This document shows, in pieces, positions 1 to 9,938 of a DNA stretch of 64,000 nt (the first letter of the stretch is position 1; each line of letters begins with the position of its first letter). The DNA is taken from assembly GCA_026120185.1 (NCBI GenBank), contig JANUWF010003369.1, positions 1,859,981 through 1,923,980 on the forward strand, given 5' to 3'. The position numbers and the translations under genes are program-made. The stretch comes from Voacanga thouarsii. Taxonomy: Eukaryota; Streptophyta; Magnoliopsida; Gentianales; Apocynaceae. The notes under the pieces were generated by a model. That model saw nothing but the letters and a program-made list of their open reading frames with translations. It did no database searches and had not been told where the DNA came from.

Positions 1-1125
1 CGAGGCATTTATCTTGAAAATATAATATTGAATCAATTTGTATTCATCACAATCAATTGTCATCTTGGCATCATGAAGGAACTTAAATAAAATTCAATCG
101 TTTCCAAAGTCATGAACTTACTTATATAGATTCCCCTTCCTTCGCAATCTATGAAATCATTATCCTTTGATTAAATTAGCAGATTTTTCCAATCAAACCA
201 AAGCAACCAAAAGATGTATTAAACTCATACCTCATAAACATGAAATTAGCCAATGACCATATGCTCTTGGTGAAATCAACCAATCTTTGATTACTTAGGT
301 TCTTTAAGCTTAACTTCGTTTCCCAAGTCCATTAAGATTTAATAACTATGAAATCAATGCAATGAACTTCTAACATCGTTTCTCAAGTCCATTAGAAGAA
401 CCTGTATCAATAACCAATGAAAACAAGTAATCAAATACTAAATATAACAATAGATTGATAAAAAAAAAAATCCAATTAAATCAAAATCACTCTCCAAAGT
501 AATATCCAATTACAATTAAAATATTAAGCACATCATTGCTAAAGAAAAGTAAACAAATGATAAAAGATAAAACTCATAGACAAGCCCTTCTTCTTCTCTT
601 GAAAACCTCCTTTGAATAATGCTCATTTGAGTGGTGATTGAGTAGCTAGCTTAGATCCTTCAAATTAAACCTTTTTCTTGTGTTTTTCTTGTATTTATAA
701 ACCTCTTTGATGCTAAATTTGTTGCTTGAGAAGTCTAGTCTGAGTAGAATTAAGAAAATATCAAAATTCTTTGAAAAATACCAAATTTGTGCACAACCAT
801 CTCTGTGCAAAGTGGACCTAGCACTCGGTCCAGTCGGGCAACCTGGCACCGAGTCCAGTCTGTTTTTGGACTCAATTTTGCTCTGCTTTTGCTATTTGAC
901 CAGAATGAACTTGGCGCCTGGTCCCTTGGCTGGGCCTGGCACCAGGTCTGTTCTGAAATTGTTCACTTTCCGCTCAAAATCAACCTAATTCTGCACAAAT
1001 TTACCAAAAATACTTTTTACAAGCAAAATGTTAAATAGGAAGGAATATGGATAGTTATTACAACAAATGTACCTTGAAACAACCTCAAATAACTAGAAAA
1101 ATAATGATGATTTTAGCCCCTATCA
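1..1125 (-). repeat. 3' LTR of the LTR-A element (partial)
   Basis: This matches 21120-22176 with scattered differences. On the minus strand the LTR begins TGATAGGGGCTAAA at 1125 and is cut by the window start, losing roughly 250-270 bp. A TATA-like box lies at 693-700 (minus GGTTTATAAAT). A GC-rich block with GGCGCC-type palindromes lies upstream of it at 811-960. The conserved CTATGAGT island lies at 571-600. Confidence 0.8.
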
Positions 1126-3157
1126 TATACCCCCACACTTGAACATTTACTTGTCCTTAATCAAATAAGATTTAAAACATTAAGCATATGGCTTATGACA
1201 AAACAACTTTTCAACTTATCCTTAGCAAATTCATCCATAATAAAGGAATAATCTTCTTCCAAACTCAAAAACAAACTTGTCATTCATTTAACCCTTTTAA
1301 AACCTTTAAAACTCATGTATTAAATCAAATGATCTTAAGGCCATCAAAGTTAAGTTAAACAAGCTTATATCTAGTACAAGAAAATTATTCCACTCCTCAA
1401 GCAAAAACATAGATAACATATATCATATAAGTCAAGTCATTTAACCAATTCAAGCATTATAAACTCAAATTTACAAAACTTAAATTAGTGAAATAAGGAA
1501 AACACTCAACTCTTTTTTTTTTTTTTCTCAATTTTCCAATGACTTAGGGAATTGATAGACTTAAGTGAATGTATTTCTCTTTGCGCACTGTATTGGCCCC
1601 CTTATAGTCATCATCATTTTTTTTTTTTTTTTGCAGCAATTTTCTTTTTCTTTCTTCTTCCTTTCCGTACCTTCTTGCCTTTAAGATAGCCTTAAGAGAG
1701 TGTGATGCTTCTTTATTTCTTCTCTTCCACTCACCGTATTGTCCCCCTTTTCAGCAAAATGTCTCTTTTTTTTTTTTTTTCCTCAAAAGATGAAAGCAAT
1801 TTTTTTCAACTCTATGTTTTTTTCAACTCACATTTTTTCCTTTTTTTCCTCACATTTCTTATTCACAACTCAAAGTCAAGCAAACTTTAAATCTATAATA
1901 CAAGAATTAGTCAACAACTCTTCTCATATTTTATCATGTCATTCACATTCAAACTCAAATAATAAAACAAACCTCAAATACTAAATATAACCAAGGTTAA
2001 TTTAAATTCTCAAGACTTAGCAAAATTCAACTTAATGCACAAGTTTATCTTTTTATAAAAATCCAACCATACTGAATGACAAATAAATATCTCGAGTTAA
2101 AAAAAAATTCATAACTCTATTATAGAAAAAATAAGCTCAATTTAGCTCCAAAATCTCCAAACATACAAATTTTAAAATTTTAAAATTTTCAACAAAATTA
2201 TTTGGTACCAAGAAAATACTAAGATCATACTAAGAAAACACTAAGATCATTGATAAAAACTTGGACAAAGAATATTACTAAACCACTCCTCCACACTTAA
2301 ATTGGACAATGTCCTTATTGGCAAAAAAATTAACACAAGAAAGCATCTCCAAAGGGATCAAATCTAATGAGAGATAGAAAGTTTAAGTAATACTTCTCAA
2401 GTGCAATAAAATTCTAATAAATATTAAAACATGGAATAGAGAAAAGAGTTTGTCCAAGAGGACTTTATTACGACCTACAAAAGAAAGCAAAAATAAAAAC
2501 ACATGGAAAATAATAACAAAATAAAGACATACCTAAAAAAATGAAATCAAACTAAAGAAAAATACTAATAAAAATTCTAACAAAGAAATAAAGACAAGGT
2601 TCATTCCCCCACACTTAAGATGGAAACTATTTTCCTTATTTGGGGAAAATAACAAAACTCTTAATGACTAAAAATGGAACTAGATAAAACAAAATAATGA
2701 CTAATAGACCTAAAGAAACCTAAAGTCAAAACAAGCCCAACACACAAAAAAACACTCTTTCCACTCATCATGCTTCTTTATCAAACCCTTGTCAAAGAAC
2801 ATAAAGCTCAAAATAGAAAACAAGCATGATGAATATAGAAAGAAGGGAGCTTTTTGAAAAAAGTAATGTACATGAAAACAATTTTTCCTAGCAATGCAAA
2901 ACACATAAACCTCATTCTCTAACATTCCTTTAGACATACAAATATATTTTTCAACATATGAGTGCACAAGGTAACTAAAGAATGCATCAATATTACCATA
3001 ACACATTGACCCTTCAAAAGAATTTTCACAATCAAAATTCCCCTTTAAACTTAGTATTTGAGTTTACAAAGATGGAATCAAGAAATACTTACTTTTTAAT
3101 GCATGGTCTACAAAAATTAAGTTACCTCTCTTTGAATACGATGAAGGGTAGAAATTA
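1126..3157 (-). other. LTR-A element interior, polypurine-tract side
   Basis: On the minus strand the sequence AAGTGTGGGGGTATA directly abuts the LTR, as expected for the plus-strand primer. Two related purine-rich modules occur further in, at 2286-2325 and 2604-2650. Long T-rich runs (1510-1870) and two copies of a block like caccgtattgtccccct (about 1587 and 1732) are present. A minus-strand ORF of 98 codons (2710-3006) has no family I recognise. No other coding sequence is apparent. Confidence 0.6.
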
Positions 3158-6100
3158 TGTAACACCCCACCTTCTTACTCCCGATTTGCTACTACCTGTA
3201 ATGGGATGAGAATTTATATCAACGGCCAGAATAAAAGTTGATCGGTGTATTAAGACGAATACTTTGGTAAAATAAAGTTTTGTCGGGACCTGGATGTAAT
3301 TATTGGATTTGTTCTAACCGTACCATAAATTTTTGGAAGGCTATTAAGATTAATAAAATAAGAATTTTAGGGTACTTTAGAAAGAAAAATTGATCAGTAC
3401 AATGAGATGCACGTTTTGGTGCAAAACGTGCTACACGGGGTATCGGGGGCATTTTCGTCATTTTGGTCGCGTTCGTGACATCGATCGTGAATTTGGCCAA
3501 GTAGAGATGGAATTGAAGAATTTAAGAGTTACCAATGGATTCAGTGGATTTTTTGGAGTTGGTAGTGAAATAAAATATTTTTCTATTACGGACCCGATTT
3601 TGGTCATTTCTGAAAAAAATAGAAAATTACGGTTGGAAATAGGACGTGTAGCTTCTTATGATTGGTGGATGAAAATAAGTTTCATTTAGTGATTGGTTAA
3701 TGAAGACAAGTGCTTCTATTTGATTGGTTAATGAGGTCAAGTGTTTCATTTTGATTTGTTGTGATAAGTTGAGATAATTTAGAGGGCCCACAAGAAATAA
3801 ATAACAATGGCCCAGAAGCACGAAGAGTTTGACCAAGTTGGACCACCTTTTTGACCTCACTTGACCAAGCTTAATTAAGCTAATCTTGATTTGAGTAAGT
3901 TAATCATGGTTGATTATGCATGGCCATGCAAGATTAGAAAATATCTATTAATTCCTGAGAATTCTAGGAATTTCTACACTTCATCACCATATGGACCAAT
4001 GAAAATGCGCCAAGCGTTGATTCTATGAATGGCTGCAAGAACATTCATGCAAGAACTTTCTAAAGAATACCATAGAACTCTTGAATATTCCAAAGAACAC
4101 CTATGTAGCTAAGTGGACCAATCAAGGGCTTCCAAATGTTAAGGCCATTTAATGCACCTTTGACTTAAAGACAATATTCCTCTATATATAGGCCATGAAG
4201 GCCAACTAAAATGGCTTTTGATAGCCAGAATTTTGGAGCAAACAAGAGAGAAAAGAGAGAAGAGAAAAGAAAAGGAAATAGAGAAGAAAGAGAGAGAGAA
4301 ACCAGAAATAGAGAGGAGAGAAAGAGAGAGAGAAAAGCAAGAAGATGCTTGGACTGTTCAGCCTCCAAACGCAGCAAAGAAAAGGTAAATATCTACCTTA
4401 GTTGAAGTAAAGTTATTATATAAAGAATGGAGATCATTTTGGTATATATATTGTGAGAAGTTTATGTGTGAATTATCGAAACTAGTTAGGTGAAGTTGTG
4501 TGAAAGCTGTCCTTGTGTGCAGAAAATTCTAGGAGGTTTGATGTTCAGTAAATCTATAAAGTTTCTGGATTTGAACAAATAAGGCATATATCTTTGTACC
4601 TAAGGATCATGGAGACATTTTAGAACAAGTTTGAGGTTAATCGGATTTATGGATCAAAAGTTATGGTGAAAATAGTAAAAGGTGCCAAATCAGTAACGGG
4701 ATTTTACTACTGGATCTTTGTGTTCAAAACTGAACAAAATGGACAGCAGAATTGGTACTCCATGAATTGGAACTTGTAAAGTAATGTCTTAAGGATATTT
4801 TAAAATTGGTTTGACATCATTTGGATTTATGGATTAAAAGTTATGGGCAAAACAAGTCAGGGTGTCAAACTCGAAAATTGCAGAAAGTTATGTACTGAGG
4901 CAGTTTTTTCCCGGTACCGTGATACTGGAACCAAAAATCTGAAAAACTCCTATACTAAATTAAATTTAAGAGTCTTACGGTCATTTTGGTATATCATGGA
5001 GCCAAATCGGAGCTGTAAATTGAAAGTTATGTGTAAAACAAAATGGTGTGTCAAACTAGTGAAATTTCAGAAAGTAGTCCGAGAATGAATGGACTTAAGG
5101 GTGACTACTTATGCGATTTTGGATAGATTAATTGGGGAAACATGAAGCGAATCCCCTGTTTATGAAGGGAGGAAGGATGTGGAAAAAGGAAAATGAATGA
5201 ATTGAATAAACGACGGAAAAACGACGCAAACGAAAGTTAAACGTTTTCCTTGATCGACGACTAACCATCGGCCTCATCGGCTAACCGTCAGCCCCATCGG
5301 CTAAACAACGGTTGAACGTTGGCTGACCGTCGGGCACGTCGGCCGGACGTCGGTTACTTGTTGGCTATTTTACGGCCAAACACGAATTGATCCGAAAATG
5401 ATGTTTGATGTAGTTTTAGTGATAAACGGTCAACGGAACATCGAAAACGGTAGAAACGAAGGTTAAACGGCCATGAAGGGAAATGATTGCTTCGGACACG
5501 AGGTGAGTTCCTTGGATTTCTATAACTCTTTCTAAAGCTAGTTGTGCATTGTTTTTCTGTGAAATGCTATATTATATACTGTTTGGAACATTTTATGAAA
5601 ATATGTTTGGAAACATTGAATTTAATCCTCTTTTGAGATTGGAATTCTGGATTTCCTTTAATAAGTACCTTTTGGAATCGGGTATTTGCAAAATGATTCA
5701 AATGTCCTTATTGGAATATTTTATGAAAACTTTTGAACTCGGGTATTCGGTAAATGACCGAAGTATCCTTATTGGAACTCTTGTGAATATTTTTCAAATC
5801 GTGTAAGGGTAAAATGACCCGAATACCCTTGGAAAGCCTTTTAGAAATCGGGTATCGGTAAAATGACCTGAATACCCTTGGAAATGACTTTTGTGATCGA
5901 GTACGGGGAAAATGACCCGGTTACTCTTACTCTTAGAAACACGTTTTGATGTGTGAATTGAACCCTTTGTCTGGTTTCATCATGATTTTGGAGAAATGTT
6001 GTTTTGTCCCAAAAACTGTTTTGATATGAAAATTCTGTGAGATCAGATAACCTTCTGGTCTAATCAGTCAGATGGGGTTGGTATTGTTGCATTGAGTATT

Positions 6101-6970
6101 CAGTAAGGACTTTGATCTTTGTACTTGCTCATGTTAGAGATAGACGACCCCAAGTAACCTGATCAGTTCTGGGAATTGTCTTACTCCAAACAGGGCGACA
6201 GGACATTGAGATGAGTCATACCTGGCTAGGCATTTAGAGCCTGGAAATTGCCGCATCTGCGGGCACTCTTTGATTGTGAGTCATTTGCTGGATGCTAGGC
6301 GGGTACACTCGGCGTGTTTGACTCCTTGCCACCTCGATCGTCATTGATGTCAGGATTAGGACCCCTAACTTATAGTGGCAAGTGAAAGATCCCTAAGTGC
6401 AAGGTGAGGTACATTTGTACGCTGCTCACCATTCCGGCTGACATGGGTAACGTGTTGTAAGGCGCAGTCCCTGACACAAGAAACCGTGTAGCCGAAGGCT
6501 AGGATTGCGGGACTTGCATACAAGTCGATCTTCTATTGGAGAAGTGCCTGTGTTTCGAAAATTGGGGCATTGTTTTGAAATCTGAATTGAAGTTTTCCAA
6601 AAATTATTGAGTTCTGAATATTTTCTTCCTTAAAGAGTTGTGGAATCATTTCTAATGAACAAATGATAGGCTATTTCACAAAAGTTTTGTGTACTCTGCT
6701 TCTTTGATAAAGCACTAGCACACACGGAACTCGCTGGGTGATTTTTCACTCATACGTGTCTTTTATCTTACCTTTTCTGTAGGATCCGGAGTTGAAAGGA
6801 CTTTCGTATAGAGGACGATACCACAGTGACAGCAGAATAGGTCCGGACATTTCCCTTTTGGATAATACCCTGTTGGCTTTTCGTTATAAAGACCCCTTGT
6901 CTCGAAAACTGGATGGGGCGACACCTGGTGTTGGTATGCTTCCGCTATCACCTTTGGAATGGGTGTTACA
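3158..6970 (+). repeat. gypsy-1 5' LTR
   Basis: Starts TGTAACACCCCACC and ends GGGTGTTACA directly before the primer site. It contains a TATA box (4183-4190), a GA-rich leader (about 4236-4350), a CpG-rich cluster of CGGCTAACCGTCGG-like units (5263-5370) and a five-copy degenerate tandem repeat (about 5660-5935). At 3813 bp it is unusually long. The small ORFs within it (for example at 4165-4405) repeat in the second LTR and look like LTR sequence, not genes. Confidence 0.85.
4183..4190 (+). promoter_or_regulatory. Probable TATA box of the gypsy-1 5' LTR
   Basis: The sequence tatatata is followed after about 45 bases by a 110-nt GA-rich stretch that would form the transcript leader. The same box is at 10883-10890 in the second LTR, inside a tract that is almost identical between the LTRs. 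The role is inferred from position and composition. Confidence 0.5.
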
Positions 6971-6984
6971 ATTGGTATCAGAGC
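6971..6984 (+). other. gypsy-1 primer binding site (tRNA-Met type)
   Basis: The sequence attggtatcagagc starts one base after the LTR terminus. TGGTATCAGAGC is the usual complement of the 3' end of plant initiator tRNA-Met used by Ty3/gypsy and copia elements. Confidence 0.85.
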
Positions 6985-7339
6985 CTAGTTTCATAGAATT
7001 GTGGTATCGTCATAGGGATTGATAGAACTTTTTCATTATGTGGTATGATGAATAAGGATGATAAGGGCAAGTGCCTAATAGATGAGTGTAGCGATGATAG
7101 GAAGAAAAAAATAGGTTAGCACTCTAGTGTGAAAATTTTTTTGAAATGATTTAGATTATCCACCGAGCAAGTGTGCTAGGACGCTCACTTGGACAAGATC
7201 CGACCCTGGCCGCCATCATACACCTTATTTCACTGAAAGCGCATTTGACCTCGTAGTATTTGTCACTACATTTTTTGCGCAAAACCTAAGTCTGGAAAGG
7301 ACACCTAATCCCGAGAGGACATCGTCACCACATAAGGAG
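6985..7339 (+). other. gypsy-1 leader and decayed 5' gag position
   Basis: About 350 bp between the primer site and the first open frame, with no recognisable coding or structural feature. Confidence 0.4.
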
Positions 7340-7645
7340 ATGGATGGCAATTTTAATGAAATTGATGGTGATATTGAATCACGCCATCATGATAGTGATG
7401 AAGAGGATAGTGTCCCCGATGGTGTAGTATTGTCTGAGGATAATGAGAAGGGATTTGGCGGGGATACTCTGGGAATATTAGAAGACGAGATGTTATGTTT
7501 CAAGGATGTTGAGATAGGAAGCGATCAGGAGGTACCCGAGATAAAGGTACTTGTGGTTGAAGAGTTCGGGGAAAAATTAGAAATAGACTCAGACATACTA
7601 GTTTGGTACACCCTGATGCAGAGAAATGTGAATGATTTAATATAG
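7340..7645 (+). CDS. Acidic 101-codon ORF in the gag position of gypsy-1
   Basis: I do not recognise this protein. It is rich in Asp and Glu (for example a DSDEEDS run early on) and has no cysteine-histidine motif or membrane segment. It lies between the primer site and the gag zinc knuckle, where gag should be, but shows none of the hydrophobic and tryptophan pattern of a retrotransposon gag core. It may be a chance frame in a decayed gag or spacer. It is intact only from its own ATG to a TAG stop. Confidence 0.25.
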   Translation: MDGNFNEIDGDIESRHHDSDEEDSVPDGVVLSEDNEKGFGGDTLGILEDEMLCFKDVEIGSDQEVPEIKVLVVEEFGEKLEIDSDILVWYTLMQRNVNDLI

Positions 7646-7799
7646 CTGGATCCTATACAACTCCTACTAATTCAGAACCAAAGAGTATGTGTGGCATAAA
7701 TGAGGAGATAAGTTGGAAAAATCGAAGTGAATTTTGAGGTATAAGTCAGAAAAAATTTAGAAGACCTCGATGGCAGAAGAAAGGAAAGATGTAGAGGAA

Positions 7800-7890
7800 G
7801 GGAGACCCAAGGGGGGGACGACCTTCTTTTAGATGTATTAATTGTAGGAAGGAAGGGCATAACAGTTTTAATTGCCCTTACCTCTAAAGC
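7800..7890 (+). pseudogene. gypsy-1 gag zinc-knuckle fragment
   Basis: One frame reads CINCRKEGHNSFNC (7839-7880), a perfect C-X2-C-X4-H-X4-C retroviral-type zinc knuckle, preceded by a basic stretch. This is the nucleic-acid-binding end of gag. Stops lie on both sides, so it is a remnant. A protease-like remnant may follow at about 8070-8200, but I could not confirm its catalytic aspartate. Confidence 0.65.
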
Positions 7891-8462
7891 ATAGGAGGAT
7901 AAAGTCAACAAGGAAGAAATAATTAGGGACAGGGATCAGGACTAGAAAGAGAGAACCTAGACAGGCTTCTACTCCTATAGCCGAATCTGCTAAACCAAGT
8001 AAATGCCAGAGTGATTGTATCAAAGAAGGTGGATAAATATGTCATAATAGTGAAAGGCACACTCTTTAGCTTTAAATCATGATGCTAATGTATTGGTAGA
8101 TTCTACCCATTCCTTACTGCTAATGTATTTCTTAATGCTATGGAAATAAAAAGGAGGAAGAAAATTTCATAAGAAACTCTTGTCAGTGCTCCATTGGCAA
8201 AATAAATGAATAATAAAAAAGTGCATGAAGAATGCAAGATCTTAGTAGGAAGTGAAATTTTGGAGGAGATTTGATATGCCTGTCCATAGAGGACTAAGAT
8301 GCTATCTTGAGCATGGACTGGCTACCCCAACATCATAATCAAGTTGACTGAAGATATAAAGCAGTACAATTCTGTCAACCTGGAAACTTGTATTGGAAAT
8401 TGTAGACAAGACTGGGAGGAAAAGTAATACTTGTACATCAGGACTCAAGGCCCAGAAGATAA

Positions 8463-9860
8463 TTGGAAATGGTGTATTGGGCTTATGTAATTAATAAGTC
8501 AGGAGGGGTTAAGAAACCTAAAGAAGTTCCTATTATAAATGAGTATTTGGATGTTTTTCCAAAATTGAAGGAATTACCACTGAAGAGAGAAGTAGAATTT
8601 TTTATTGAGTTAGTGACATTGGTAAAGCTAATTTCAAGAACTCCTTATTGAATGGTACCTACAAAATTGCAGGAGTTTAAGAAATAAGTAAAGGAATTAA
8701 TGGAGCTAAAATTCCATTAGCTAGTACTGCACTTTGGGAAGTACCCATCTTGTTTGTTAGAAAGAAAGTTGAGTTACCACAGATGTATATAGACTTATGG
8801 GTTAAATGCAGGAAAAAAAAAAGAATAAATATCCATTGCCCATGGTTGATGAATTGTTCGATTAGTTACGAAGGACAGGATGATTCTCAAAGTTAGACTT
8901 GAGGCAAGGATATTATTAAGTTCGAATTCAGAAAGAAAATATACTAAAAACTGCATTTAATACGATATAGACTTTTGAGCTTGTAGTGATACCCCTTTGG
9001 TATCACTGATGCCTGTCGTTTCATAGATCTAACGCTCCAGACATCTCGGCCCAGTTTGTGGCTCTATTCATAGATGATATTCTAGTATACTCCAAAGATC
9101 CCTAAGATCATGAGCAATAATCTTTAGAAAGTATTAGGAAAGTTAAGGTAGTCCAAACTATATATAAAATTCAGTAAGTGTGAGTCTTAGCTACAAGAAG
9201 TAGCATTCTTGGGACATGTGATATCCAAAGTCGTGAGTGTAGTAGATCCTGCAAAGGTTAAAGTAGTGATGGACTAGAGACATCCTGAGATTCCGACTGA
9301 ATATGATGTTTGCTGTTAGTTGCAGGAGGTTATCGGAGATTTACTGAGAAATTTTCTAAGATAACTTTACTTTGAGTCGACTCACCCAAAAGAAAGTTCC
9401 TTATGTTTGGACTGAAAAATGTGAAGGAAAATTACAGGAGTTGAGAAAAGGATTAAGCTCTGCTCCTATTTTAACATTGCCAATGATGGACAAGCCTTAT
9501 AAGGAGTACACAAACATGTTAAAGGAAGGATCGAGAGGAGTATTGATGCAGGAAAGAAAGGGATAGCTTATATCTTTAGGAAATGGAAACTTCATGAAAA
9601 GAATTACATTAAACATGATCTGGAGTTAGTTGCTATTGTGTTTGCCCCTTTGGAGTAGAGATATTATTTATGTGGAGTTGAGTTAGAAATCTCCATCGAC
9701 CTCAAGAGATTGAAGTGTGCTTTTACTCGAAAGGATTTGAACATAAGGTAAAGTTGATGGATGGAATTTTTGGAAGGATTTCAATGTCTAATTAAATAAT
9801 CTCCTGGAAAAGCAAACACAATAGTAAATGCCCTTAGTAGTGAGGCGAATTTATCAGCTC
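8463..9860 (+). pseudogene. pol: gypsy-1 reverse transcriptase and RNase H pseudogene
   Basis: Across several frames and many stops the Ty3/gypsy RT order is readable. First comes the linker with NEYLDVFPKLKELP. Then follow a segment near 8800-8900 (KYPLPMVDEL and FSKLDLRQGYYQVR) and the catalytic box LFIDDILVYSK near 9065. FLGHVIS lies near 9205, and an RNase H tail with PGKANTIVNALS lies near 9810. The catalytic Asp pair is still visible, but the frame is destroyed. Homology stops soon after the RNase H end, and the following sequence enters the second LTR with no HHCC or DDE integrase. In autonomous members of this superfamily integrase follows RNase H, so this copy could not integrate on its own. 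Confidence 0.8.
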
Positions 9861-9938
9861 TTCGGACGTTACAAATTTCAAAATTAAAAGTGTTTGTAGT
9901 AGACGGAGAAATAAGGATAAGTAATTAGTTGAACAAAA

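Noticed and set aside
2710..3006. 98-codon minus-strand ORF as a gene
   Set aside because: It lies in a non-coding element interior, has no recognised domain, and AT-rich DNA of this length yields such frames by chance. Mentioned only within the interior feature.
4165..4405. Paired ORFs on both strands, repeated exactly at 10865-11105
   Set aside because: Both strands of the GA-rich LTR leader are open because of its composition; identity reflects the duplicated LTR, not two genes.
5660..5935. CRISPR-like spaced repeats
   Set aside because: The units are degenerate, variable in length and lie inside a plant LTR.
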